DNA from: CAYPTB01 sp964413535
Lineage (GTDB): Bacteria > Planctomycetota > UBA1135 > GCA-002686595
Length of the DNA stretch: 64,000 nt
NCBI GenBank assembly: GCA_964413535.1
Contig: CAYPTB010000004.1
Span: 1-64,000 of the forward strand
Direction: 5' to 3'
Of the stretch, positions 26,272 to 35,119 are shown piece after piece; the stretch's first letter is position 1, and the number at the start of each line of letters is the position of its first letter. The notes beneath the pieces are model-generated. The model was not told where the DNA came from, ran no database searches, and saw only the letters and a program-made list of their open reading frames with translations. The translations under genes and the position numbers were made by a program.

Positions 26272-27723
26272 TCACAGCTCGCCTTTCGGGGTCAGCCGCA
26301 TCACGATCACGTCGCTAGAACCCGCTTGAGGTTCTGCGAGGTTGCCGCTCGTCCCACCGGTGATGGCGATCGTGCCGCGCGGACCCAAGGCGAGGTCTCG
26401 CGCCCAATCGTTTCCCAGGGCTTCGAGGCCGTGGAGAGTACTCGTGATATCACCGATCTGGGACACCCAGAGCACCTGCCCGTCCGAGCCGTTCAGTTTC
26501 GCCGTGAAGATGTCGGTTCCCCCCGCGCTCCACGCGGCCAAGGAACCATACGTGAAGCCGGCGAGGATCAGATCGCCTGCGCGATCGATGCAGAGTCCAG
26601 CGACGTAATCGTCCGTGTTGACTTGGAGCCCGAGGCTCGCTGCGGTCGTCTTGCCGAGCTGACGAATCCACTCCAACTCGAGATCGACGTCGAACTTGGC
26701 GACGAAGGCGTCGAGCCCGCCTCCGTTCGTTTCTCCCAGGCTGCCTCCCGTGTGACCGGCGAGGAAGATCTTGCCCGAGGAGTCATCGACCGCGAGCCCA
26801 CCAACTTCCTCGTAACCCGTGCTCGGTAGGTCTTTGGACGCAAGCAGCGTCCCGTGCGGGTCGAAGGTGAACAGCGTGACGTAGTAGTCCCAAATGAACG
26901 GCAGATCGACGTACTCAGTCGTGCACGCCAACACGATCGAGCCGGATGGATGCACCGCGATCTCCGGCGAAAACTCCCAGCCCTCGTAATTGGATCCAGC
27001 TTGCTGCCGCAACCACTCGAGCCGGCCGTCGGGGGAGAAGCGCGCGAGGAAAACGTCGAACTTAGCGTTGCCCGCCACATACACGGCACCCGTGGGATCG
27101 ATCAGGATCGACGTACCGCCGTTGTAGTCCGAGGCATCGAGCCTGCCGGGAAGAGTTACGACCGTGGCCGACGTTTCGACACCGAGTTGGCGAACCCATT
27201 GAAGCGAGCCGTGCGGGTCGAGCTTGGCGAGGAACAAGTCGCTGCCAGAGACCGTCTCTCCGAGGCTGCTGTGCGTCGTGCCCGTAACGTAGATCGATCC
27301 GTCCGCAGCCACGGCGAGGTCGTCGGCGACATCCCATGAACTAGCATCCCCGCCAGGCCCGGCAGGATTGCCGTTGAGGGCCGGAATGGTCGCGGCCGTG
27401 ATCGCCCCGAGCTGACGGATCCACTCGACGTTGCCAGCAGGATCGAAGCGAGCGACAAAAGCGTCCGGAGTGTCGGTTGCTCCTGCGTGTGGCTCTCCGA
27501 TCGATCCGTAGGTCCTTCCGGCGACGAGCACTGCGCCCGACCGCAACACAACGATTGCCTCACCCTCTTCGGAGTGTGAAGCCCCGCTCACCGGATAGTG
27601 CCCGAGGCCGAGCTGCGTGACGTAGGTGGGAAGCTGCCGAGCCTCGATCGCGGGAGAGCGCTGTCCCGCGGCGGGGGAGACGAGGAGCAGGACGGAGAGA
27701 CCGAAGAGCGCGGACTTCTTCAC
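26272..27723 (-). CDS. Secreted SBBP-type beta-propeller protein, paralog 5
   Basis: 483 aa from a GTG whose last two bases are part of the stop codon of paralog 6 (GTGA overlap, 27720-27723), so translation is probably coupled. Signal peptide KKSALFGLSVLLLVSPAAGQ is nearly the same as that of paralog 6. It is the shortest full copy: in blade 3 the loop between VYVAGN and DVFLARF lacks about 15 residues found in the other copies, and the usual R-Q-M-G is R-Q-Q-A-G. The frame stays open about 800 bases further upstream, but that part is an out-of-frame reading of paralog 6. The DNA here is visibly less GC-rich than the flanking metabolic genes. Confidence 0.85.
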   Translation of the reverse strand: MKKSALFGLSVLLLVSPAAGQRSPAIEARQLPTYVTQLGLGHYPVSGASHSEEGEAIVVLRSGAVLVAGRTYGSIGEPHAGATDTPDAFVARFDPAGNVEWIRQLGAITAATIPALNGNPAGPGGDASSWDVADDLAVAADGSIYVTGTTHSSLGETVSGSDLFLAKLDPHGSLQWVRQLGVETSATVVTLPGRLDASDYNGGTSILIDPTGAVYVAGNAKFDVFLARFSPDGRLEWLRQQAGSNYEGWEFSPEIAVHPSGSIVLACTTEYVDLPFIWDYYVTLFTFDPHGTLLASKDLPSTGYEEVGGLAVDDSSGKIFLAGHTGGSLGETNGGGLDAFVAKFDVDLELEWIRQLGKTTAASLGLQVNTDDYVAGLCIDRAGDLILAGFTYGSLAAWSAGGTDIFTAKLNGSDGQVLWVSQIGDITSTLHGLEALGNDWARDLALGPRGTIAITGGTSGNLAEPQAGSSDVIVMRLTPKGEL

Positions 27724-27758
27724 AGCTTGCCGTCCGGTGTCAGGCGCATCACGAAGAC
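27635..27758. repeat. Near-identical 124-bp junction repeat, copy 1
   Basis: Matches 29188-29311 with two mismatches (27711 and 27738). It spans the end of paralog 6 and the start of paralog 5, i.e. C-terminal codons, GTGA overlap and signal-peptide codons. Confidence 0.9.
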
Positions 27759-29276
27759 ATCCGCGGCTACGCCACTGGATACGCCAGGTCCGCCGTGGGG
27801 CTCCGCTAGGCTCCCGCTCGTGGTTCCCGTAAGAACGATCATGCCGCCGGGAGCCAGATCGCCTGTCACGAAGCCCTCGGAGCTCTTGAGCGAGAGGCCA
27901 TGCTGAGCGCTCGTGGCTTTTCCGATCTGGGAGACCCACACGAGGGAGCCGTCGGAACCGCGCATCTTCGCCGTCAGGACATCCGAGAACGGAGCGTTCT
28001 GCTCGTTCCACGATCCGCCCGTTCCCCCCACGAGGATCAGATCGCCTGCTTCGTCGATACAGATCGATCCGATGCCATCGTTCTTGGTGATGTCCAAGAG
28101 ACCGAACTGCGCGGCAGTATGGGTTCCGAGCTGGCGGACCCATTCGAACTCGAGGTTGGTGTCGAAGCTCGCGACGAATGGGTCGAGGCTGCCCGATTCC
28201 TCTTCCGGGATCAGGCCTGCCGTGTATCCCCCGAGGAAGATTCGACCCGATCGTGGGTCGACGGTGAGACAGGCCTCTATCTCCAAACTCGGCGCAGGCA
28301 AGCCACGAGATGCGAGTGGGTTGCCATGCGCGTCGAACGTGAACAACGTGACGTAGTTGTCGATGTCGAGAATTCCTCCGGGCAGGATGGGGTTCCAAAG
28401 CTCGCTCGAGCACGCCATCACGATCGATCCGGAAGGATGCAACGCGATTTTCGGCCAGTAGTCCTCGCCCCAGGAATCGAATCCCACTTGCGGTGAGCTC
28501 AGCATTCCCATCTGACGCAGCCACTGGAGTCGGCCATTCGCGGTGAATCGGGCGAGGAACACGTCGCTACCGATTCCGCCGCTGCGAGTGCCATTGGGCT
28601 CGGCAAGGTCGTCGTAGGTTTGTCCAGCAACGTACACATCACCCGCAGGATCGACGATCACCGACGAGCCCCCGCTGCTGCTGGACATGTCCAGCGATCC
28701 GCCCCATGGGGCAACGAATGTCGACTTCGTTTCGACACCGAGTTGGCGCAGCCATTGAAGCGACCCGTGCGGATCGAACTTGGCGAGGAACATGTCGCTG
28801 TAACTGCTCGTCTCGCCGAGATCGCCCGACGTGAACCCCGTGACGTAGATGGATCCATCCGAGGCCACGGCGACGTCCATGGCGCGGTCATACTTGCTGG
28901 CGTCGCCGCCGGGCCCACCGGGATTGCCGTTGAGCGCGGGAATCGTCGGACCCGTGATCGCTCCGATCTGACGAACCCAATCGAGGTTCCCGAGGCGATC
29001 GAAGCGCGCGAGGAAAGCATCTGGGTCGTCCGCTCCTCCGTGCGGCTCCCCGATGGATCCGTTCGTGGTGCCTGCGATGAGCACTGCTCCCGAACGCAAG
29101 GCCACGATCGCACTCGGCCAGTCACCGACCGCCGCCTCACCTCCCGGGAAGTGCGTCTTGCCGAGCTGGGTGACGTAGGTCGGAAGGTGCCGAGCCTCGA
29201 TCGCGGGAGAGCGCTGTCCCGCGGCGGGGGAGACGAGGAGCAGGACGGAGAGACCGAAGAGCGAGGACTTCTTCAC
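27720..29276 (-). CDS. Secreted SBBP-type beta-propeller protein, paralog 6
   Basis: 518 aa from a GTG at 29276 in a GTGA overlap with the stop of paralog 7. Signal peptide MKKSSLFGLSVLLL...AAGQ. It has the complete set of half-repeats: QLGKTHFPGGE at the N-terminus, RQIG, RQLG, RQMG, degenerate blade 4, RQLG, SQIG, and DVFVMRLTPDGKL at the end. Blade 5 carries an acidic insertion (GLIPEEESGSLD) instead of the Gly-rich loop. Middle of the best preserved block (paralogs 5-7), which is transcribed as one unit. Confidence 0.87.
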   Translation of the reverse strand: MKKSSLFGLSVLLLVSPAAGQRSPAIEARHLPTYVTQLGKTHFPGGEAAVGDWPSAIVALRSGAVLIAGTTNGSIGEPHGGADDPDAFLARFDRLGNLDWVRQIGAITGPTIPALNGNPGGPGGDASKYDRAMDVAVASDGSIYVTGFTSGDLGETSSYSDMFLAKFDPHGSLQWLRQLGVETKSTFVAPWGGSLDMSSSSGGSSVIVDPAGDVYVAGQTYDDLAEPNGTRSGGIGSDVFLARFTANGRLQWLRQMGMLSSPQVGFDSWGEDYWPKIALHPSGSIVMACSSELWNPILPGGILDIDNYVTLFTFDAHGNPLASRGLPAPSLEIEACLTVDPRSGRIFLGGYTAGLIPEEESGSLDPFVASFDTNLEFEWVRQLGTHTAAQFGLLDITKNDGIGSICIDEAGDLILVGGTGGSWNEQNAPFSDVLTAKMRGSDGSLVWVSQIGKATSAQHGLSLKSSEGFVTGDLAPGGMIVLTGTTSGSLAEPHGGPGVSSGVAADVFVMRLTPDGKL

Positions 29277-29311
29277 AGCTTGCCGTCCGGCGTCAGGCGC
29301 ATCACGAAGAC
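29188..29311. repeat. Near-identical 124-bp junction repeat, copy 2
   Basis: Partner of 27635-27758. Spans the end of paralog 7 and the start of paralog 6, showing that the duplicated unit is a whole gene joined by the same overlap. Confidence 0.9.
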
Positions 29312-30844
29312 GTCAAGGACTCCTAGTCCGAAGACGTCGGGGACTCCGGCATTCGGCTCCGCGAAGTCGCCGGTCGTATATCCGGCAACAACGATCGCGC
29401 CGCCAGGTCCGAAGGCCATCCCTTGCACGGCCTCCTTGCCATACGTCTCCAGGCCGTTGTCGACACCAGCCGTGTACCCGATCTGGGAGAGTCCAAGGAC
29501 TTCGCCGTCGGCGGCGCGCAATGTGGCGATGAAGACGTCGGAGTGTTGTCCGGCGCCCGTGTTGTGCTCGACGAGCGACCCGTACGTTTCCCCAGCCAGG
29601 ATCAGGTGCCCGTTGCGATCGAGGCCGAGTGCGCACCCGTGCTCGCGCCCGCTGACGTCGAGCGCGTGATTCGCCGCCGTGGTCTTTCCGATCTGGCGGA
29701 TCCACAGGATGTCGAGATCGAGCTCGAAGCTCGCGACGAACGCGTCGGCCACGCCCCCTTTGGGCTCGGCGAGGTTCCCTTCGGTCCAACCGGTGAGGAA
29801 GATGCGGCCCGAGCGAGGGTCGATCGCGAGACCGCGGACGCCCTCCGTCGACGTGCCTGGCACGCTGAGCGAGCCGAGAGGCGTTCCCTGCGCGTCGAAC
29901 GTGAAGAGCGAACAGGATCGGGTGACGTGGTACACGGACCCGACGAAGAACTCCAGCACGCTGGTCGCAGCCAAGACGATCGCGCCGGAAGGATGCAGCG
30001 CGATCTGCGGGTCGTACTCCGCGGCGATGGAGTCGAATCCGACGCTCCCCGAGCTCACGGCTCCCATCTGCCGCACCCATCGGAGTCTGCCGTCCGCAGT
30101 GAACCGAGCGAGGAAGACGTCGCCTGCGAATCCGTCTGCCGGGCCAGTACCGTTGAGCTCGGCGAGATCATGGCCCGTGGAGCCTGCGACGAAGACGTCA
30201 CCCGAGGGATGGACCAGGATCGACGAGCCTTTGCTGCCATTGTTCGTGTCGAGTGGAGATCCCCCTGGCTGAACGAATGCTGCTTTCGTTTCCACGCCGA
30301 GCTGGCGCAGCCACTGGAGCGAGCCTTGCGCGTCGAACTTGGCGAGGAACGTGTCGCCGCGGTCGTTCGTCTCGCCGAGGTCGCTCGCGGTGTAGCCCGC
30401 GACGTAGATCGATCCGTCCGGCGCCAGGGCTAGGTCCGTGGCCTCGTCCCATCCGCTCGAGTCGCCCCCCGGCCCGGCAGGGTCGCCGTTGATCGCCGGG
30501 ATCGTCGGACCGGTGATCGCGCCGATCTGACGGATCCACTCGAGGTTGCCCAGCGGGTCGAGGCGCGCAACGAAGGCGTCTGGATCGTTGCTCGATCCCG
30601 CGTGGGTTTCTCCGAGCGACCCGTAGGTCCTTCCCGCAACGACCACCGCTCCCGAACGCAGCGCCACGACGGCGTTCGCCATCTCGGATAGAGAAGCCTC
30701 ACCCGCGGGGAAGTGCGTCTTGCCGAGTTGGGTGACGTAGGTCGGGAGGGGCTGAGCCTCGATCGCAGGAGAGCGCTGTCCCTCGGCGGGGGAGGCGGGG
30801 GAGACGAGGAGGAGGACGGAGAGAGCAAAGAGCGGGAGCTTCAT
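29273..30844 (-). CDS. Secreted SBBP-type beta-propeller protein, paralog 7 (first gene of the array)
   Basis: 523 aa from ATG 30844. Signal peptide MKLPLFALSVLLLVSP followed by S-P-A-E-G-Q. It is the promoter-proximal gene of the array: its start faces the formate dehydrogenase alpha gene across 139 bp. Full set of seven half-repeats; the last blade contains an extra DVFGLGVLDVF doubling before the C-terminal VMRLTPDGKL, probably a small local duplication. Blade 5-6 loops (SGREHGCALGLDRNGHLI) differ from the other copies. Confidence 0.87.
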   Translation of the reverse strand: MKLPLFALSVLLLVSPASPAEGQRSPAIEAQPLPTYVTQLGKTHFPAGEASLSEMANAVVALRSGAVVVAGRTYGSLGETHAGSSNDPDAFVARLDPLGNLEWIRQIGAITGPTIPAINGDPAGPGGDSSGWDEATDLALAPDGSIYVAGYTASDLGETNDRGDTFLAKFDAQGSLQWLRQLGVETKAAFVQPGGSPLDTNNGSKGSSILVHPSGDVFVAGSTGHDLAELNGTGPADGFAGDVFLARFTADGRLRWVRQMGAVSSGSVGFDSIAAEYDPQIALHPSGAIVLAATSVLEFFVGSVYHVTRSCSLFTFDAQGTPLGSLSVPGTSTEGVRGLAIDPRSGRIFLTGWTEGNLAEPKGGVADAFVASFELDLDILWIRQIGKTTAANHALDVSGREHGCALGLDRNGHLILAGETYGSLVEHNTGAGQHSDVFIATLRAADGEVLGLSQIGYTAGVDNGLETYGKEAVQGMAFGPGGAIVVAGYTTGDFAEPNAGVPDVFGLGVLDVFVMRLTPDGKL

Positions 30845-30899
30845 CGGGAGTCCTCGAGGGCGAGGGTAGCCCGCCATGGGGGACTCCGGAGCCTGGGGT

Positions 30900-30975
30900 T
30901 GGTGAAACCGGTGCTCACCAGGCCCTCGGGCGCGCCGTTGCCGCTTTCTCCTTCCTTAAGTAAGGTCAGGAGGAG
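30900..30975 (+). promoter_or_regulatory. Intergenic control region and Shine-Dalgarno of fdhA
   Basis: Between the divergent array and fdhA there are two small inverted repeats, TGGTGA/TCACCA (30900-30905 with 30915-30920) and CCTTA/TAAGG (30954-30958 with 30961-30965), and then AGGAGGAG (30968-30975) eight bases before the GTG start at 30984. The ribosome-binding site is strong and fixes the start; operator roles of the repeats are guesses. Confidence 0.5.
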
Positions 30976-30983
30976 TCGAGCCC

Positions 30984-33782
30984 GTGATCGAGCGCACCGC
31001 CATCACCCTGCAGGGGAAGACCTGCGCCTTCGAGCCGGGGGAGACCGTGCTCGAGATCGCACAGCGGAACGGGGTCGAGATCCCGACCCTGTGCCACGAT
31101 CCGCGGCTCGAGCCGGCGGGCGCCTGCCGCACGTGCCTGGTCGAGATCGGGGGCTGGAAGCGGCTCGCTCCGGCCTGCGCGACGAAGGCGCAAGGGGGGA
31201 TGGTCGTTGCGGCAGAGAGCCCGCGCATCGACCGGCATCGCACGAGCCTGCTCTCGCTCTACCTGACCGATCACCCGCGCGACCCTGCGCGCGCGGAACG
31301 CGGCGCTCCGAACGAGCTACTCGCGATGGCACAGCGCTTCGGCGCCGACGAGAGCTGGGGCGAGCTCGCCACGAAGCGCGCCGGGCGGCCCGACGACCGC
31401 AACCCCTACATCCACTTCGATCCGGCGACGTGCATCGCCTGCGCGCGCTGCACGCGCTACTGCGACGAGGTCGAGGGCGTGAGCGCGATCACGCTGGCCG
31501 GGCGCGGGTCGGAGACGACGATCTCGACGGTCGACAAGCTCTCGCTGCTCGACACGACTTGTGAAATGTGCGGCGGCTGCATCGACGTGTGCCCGACGGG
31601 CGCGATGGGGGAGAAGCTCCCGTTGATGCGCGGCGCGAAGCCGGAGCGCGAGCTCGAGAAGGTGCGCACGACGTGCAACTTCTGCGGCGTCGGCTGCCAG
31701 ATGGACTTGAACGTCGATCGCGATGCGAACGACGGCGCGGGGCAGGTCGTGAAGGTCACGAGCCCGCCGCCGGGCACGACGACGAACGACGGCAACCTGT
31801 GCGTGAAGGGCCGCTTCGCGTACGACTTCATCCACCACGACGAGCGCCTGACGACGCCGCTCGTGCGCGGGACGGACGGGAACCTCCACCCGGCTTCGTG
31901 GGACGCGGCGCTCGCGATCGCGGCGCGCGGTCTGCTCGACGTGAAGGCGCGGCGCGGGCCGGACGCGCTCGGTTTCATCAGCTCCGCCCGCTGCACGGTG
32001 GAGGAGAACTACCTCGTTCAGAAGCTGGCGCGCGCTGTGTATGGGACGAACAACGTCCACCAGTGCGCGGCGACATGACACGCTCCCACGGTGGCCGGTC
32101 TGGTCACCACCTTCGGAGCGGGCGCGATGACGAACTCGATCGGCGAGATCCGCGACGCCGACTTCCTGTTCGTGATCGGTAGCAACACGAGCGAGGCGCA
32201 TCCCATCATCGCGATGGAGATGAAGCGCGCCGTGCGGCGCGGCGCGACGATGGTCGTGGCGGATCCGCGGTCGATCTGGATGGCGGGTATCGCCGAGAAG
32301 CACCTGCAGCTCGTGCCGGGGACGGACGTGTGGTTGCTCAACGCGATGGCGCACGTGATCGTCGCGGAGGGGCTCGTGGACCGGAAGTTCGTCGAGCAGC
32401 AGACCGAGGGCTTCGAGGCGGTGCGCGCGAGCGTCGCGAAGTACACGCCGGAGGAAGCCGAGAAGGTCACAGGGGTGTCGGCCGAGGACATCCGCTGGAC
32501 GGCGCGGCGCTACGCGACGACGAAGAAGGCGGGCATCTACTACACGCTCGGCATCACCGAGCACTCGCACGGGACGGACAACGTGTACGCGCTCGCGAAC
32601 CTCGTGCTGATGACGGGGCATTTGGGCGTGCGCTCGGCCGGCATGAATCCCCTGCGCGGCCAGAACAACGTGCAGGGCGCGAACGACGCGGGGGCGACGC
32701 CGGTGTTCCTGCCGGGTTACCAGCGCGTGGACGACGCGGCCGTGCGCGCGCGCTACGAGGCCGAGTGGGGCGTGGCGCTGCAAGGCGTGCCCGGGCTCAA
32801 CTTGAACGAGATCATCAAGGCGACGGGCGAGAAGATCTTCGGCCTGTTCGTGATGGGCGAGGACATCGTGCTGTCCGAGCCGAACGCGCTGAAGTTCGAG
32901 GCGGGCTTGAACGAGATCGACTTCCTCGTGCAGCAGGAGCCGTTCTTGAACGAGACGTCGCGCTTCGCCGACGTGGTCTTCCCCTCCGCGGTGTTCGCGG
33001 AGAAGGACGGCGTGTTCACGAACTCCGAGCGGCGCGTGCAGCTCGTGCGCAAGGCCGTCGAGCCGCCGGGCGAGGCGCGCGCGGACTGGGAGATCCTCGT
33101 GGACTTCGCGAACGCCTGCGGCGCGAGCTGGGCCTTCGACGGGCCGGCCGAGGTCTACGCGGAGATGGTGAAGCTCGCGCCGAAGTTCGCGGGGCTCTCG
33201 CACGCGCGCATCGACGCCGAGGTGCACGGCGGGCGCACGGGATTGCAGTGGCCGTGCACCGACGCGACGCACCCGGGGACGGAGTTCCTGCACGAGGGCG
33301 GCGTGATGCGCGGCAAGGGCCTGTTCACGGCGGTCGACTACCGACCGTCGGCGGAGCTCCCCGACGAGCACTACGGCTTGATCCTCTCGACCGGCCGGAC
33401 GCTCTACCACTACAACTCCGCGACGCAGACGCGGCGCGAGTCGGGTTTGCACGAGAAGCAGCCCGAGAGTTTCGTCGAGATCCACCCGCGCGATGCGCGG
33501 AAGCGGGGGATCGGCGAGGGCGACCTGGTCGAGATCCGCACGCGCCGCGGTGCGATCCGCGTGCGCGCGATCGTGTCGCGGCAGGTGCGGCCGGGCTGCA
33601 TCTGGACGCCGCTGCACTTCGGCGAGGCGCGCGCGAACGTGCTCACGAACGACGTTGGCGACGTCGTGACCGGCACGGCCGAGTACAAGGTCTGCGCGGC
33701 CGAGGTCGTGCGGGTCGAGACCGCGTCCGGGCCCGAGCGCTTCCCCGGGAGCTTCTATCCCGTCGGCGGTCCGGGACCGTGA
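30984..33782 (+). CDS. fdhA: Formate dehydrogenase alpha subunit, selenocysteine-containing
   Basis: 932 aa when the TGA at 32076-32078 is read as Sec365. Domains: N-terminal [2Fe-2S] ferredoxin (C37, C48, C51, C65); two [4Fe-4S] sites (C150, C153, C156, C160 and C193, C196, C199, C203); Mo/W-bisMGD catalytic part with its own [4Fe-4S] (C231, C234, C238, C273) and the C-terminal cofactor-binding barrel. Around the TGA the reading is NNVHQCAAT-U-HAPTVAGL, where this family has Cys or Sec followed by H-[AG]-P-[ST]-V-A-G-L, and the frame continues without shift to 33782. The His/3-Cys cluster usual between the ferredoxin and the 4Fe-4S sites is absent: H97 remains but the Cys are gone. It should oxidise formate and pass electrons to the NuoEF-type subunit at 17416. 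Its stop overlaps the next gene (GTGA). Confidence 0.92.
32076..32108 (+). promoter_or_regulatory. In-frame TGA (Sec) and bacterial SECIS hairpin
   Basis: After the TGA there are 11 nt, then a 7-bp stem (32090-32096 with 32102-32108, one G-T pair) closed by the loop GGTCT (32097-32101). E. coli fdhF has the same loop GGUCU, the part bound by SelB, and in both genes it starts at the 19th base after the TGA. The match in place, loop and protein context makes Sec insertion far more likely than a nonsense mutation. Confidence 0.9.
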
Positions 33783-35119
33783 CGGCGGCGCGCGCCGTCT
33801 TCTTCCTCGCGCTCGCGCTCGCTCTCGGCTGCTCGCCCAAGGCACCCGAGCGTCCCGAGCGCGTGGTCGTGGTGGTGCTCGATGCGCTGAACGCCGCGCA
33901 CCTCTCGTTCTACGGCGGCCCCAAGGGGCGCACGCCGAACCTCGACCGCGCGGCGCAGGCGGGGCTCGTGTTCGAGCGCGCCTTCTCCAACAACACCTGG
34001 ACGCTGCCGTCGACGACCTCGCTCTTGACGGGGCTCCTGCAAGAGCGCCACGGCGTCGTCACGAGCAAGCAGCGCGTGCCGGAGAGCGCCGTGCTGCTGC
34101 CTGAGCTCTTCCGCGAGGCGGGCTTCGCGACGGCGGCGTTCGTGCAGATGACCTACGCGTCGCACGCCTTCGGCCTCGAGCAGGGCTTCGACCACTACCG
34201 CTACTTCGGGATCGCCGGCGGGCCGCTGCGCGAGTCGATGCCGGAGGAAGTCGTGGGGTGGATGGAGGCGAACGCAAAGCGGCGCTACTTCCTCTACGTG
34301 CACGTGCGGCGCCCGCACGGCGTCTACAACCCCTATCCGGCGTTGCTCGCGCGCGAGGACGCGGGCTGTCCGCTCGCGGGCGGCGAGCGCGACGACGAGC
34401 TCTCGCGCGCCGACACCTTCGGCGAGCGCGAGCTCACCGACGTGGAGCGCGCGCACGTGCTGCACCTCTACCGCGCGAACCTCGCGTCGGAGGACTATCG
34501 CTTGGGGCCGATGCTCGAGCTCGCGCTCGGCGATCCACAGACGCTCGTCGTCGTGCTCTCCGACCACGGCGAGGCGCTCGGCGAGCACGGCTACTTCGGC
34601 CACGGCAAGTACCTGCGGCCCGAGAACGTCGACATCCCGCTCGTCTTCGCCGGGCCGGGCGTGCGCCGCGGCGTCGACCGCGGCGTCGCCTGCACGCTCG
34701 ACGTGCTTCCGACGTTGGCCGAGCTGTGCGGGCTCGAGCTGCCGGAAGGCCTCGCGCTCGATGGCGAATCGCTCGCGCGGCGCCTCGCGCGCGCTCTCCC
34801 GGCGGACGGTCGCAGCGTGCTCGTGTCCGCCCGCTACGCGTCGTCGGGCGTACCGGAGGTCGGCCTGGTGAGGGACGACGTGGGAGTGGTGATCGGACTC
34901 GACGGCGAAGTGCGCACGTTCGCCCGCGGCCGGCGCGCGGCGAGACGCGCGACCCGCGCGGCCTTCGACCCGGCGTTGCTCGCGGAGCTCGAAGCCCGGG
35001 CGCGGGCGCACCGCGAACGCTTCACCGACCTCGGCCGTGCGTACGCCGACTCAGTGGAGCTCTCCCCCGAGCTCGAAGCCGACCTCGACGCCCTCGGCTA
35101 CGGCGGCGAGACGGAGTGA
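33779..35119 (+). CDS. Sulfatase/alkaline-phosphatase-superfamily lipoprotein lacking the formylglycine Cys
   Basis: 446 aa from GTG in a GTGA overlap with fdhA. Signal with A-L-G-C (C18), so a lipoprotein. Sulfatase fold marks: VVVLDALNAAHLSFYG near the start, NLDRAAQAGLVFERAFSNN, and VVLSDHGEALGEHGYFGHGKY for metal binding. The catalytic position normally C/S-x-P-x-R reads T75-L-P-S-T, so neither the Cys/Ser that becomes formylglycine nor the Arg is present. A Thr there is known in phospho- and phosphoethanolamine-transfer relatives, so a phosphodiester or transferase role is possible. Coupling to fdhA is probably positional only. Confidence 0.8.
   Translation: MTAARAVFFLALALALGCSPKAPERPERVVVVVLDALNAAHLSFYGGPKGRTPNLDRAAQAGLVFERAFSNNTWTLPSTTSLLTGLLQERHGVVTSKQRVPESAVLLPELFREAGFATAAFVQMTYASHAFGLEQGFDHYRYFGIAGGPLRESMPEEVVGWMEANAKRRYFLYVHVRRPHGVYNPYPALLAREDAGCPLAGGERDDELSRADTFGERELTDVERAHVLHLYRANLASEDYRLGPMLELALGDPQTLVVVLSDHGEALGEHGYFGHGKYLRPENVDIPLVFAGPGVRRGVDRGVACTLDVLPTLAELCGLELPEGLALDGESLARRLARALPADGRSVLVSARYASSGVPEVGLVRDDVGVVIGLDGEVRTFARGRRAARRATRAAFDPALLAELEARARAHRERFTDLGRAYADSVELSPELEADLDALGYGGETE

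Noticed and set aside
27724..28524. N-terminal extension of propeller paralog 5
   Set aside because: It is an out-of-frame reading of paralog 6; the signal peptide at GTG 27723 sets the true start.
19428..30844. CRISPR or other short-repeat array
   Set aside because: The repeats are protein-coding, 180-220 bp long and divergent, with no fixed spacer pattern.
32076..32090. Reading the alpha subunit as two genes or a pseudogene broken by a stop
   Set aside because: The TGA is at the catalytic Cys/Sec position, the frame is unchanged and a SECIS hairpin follows at the right distance.
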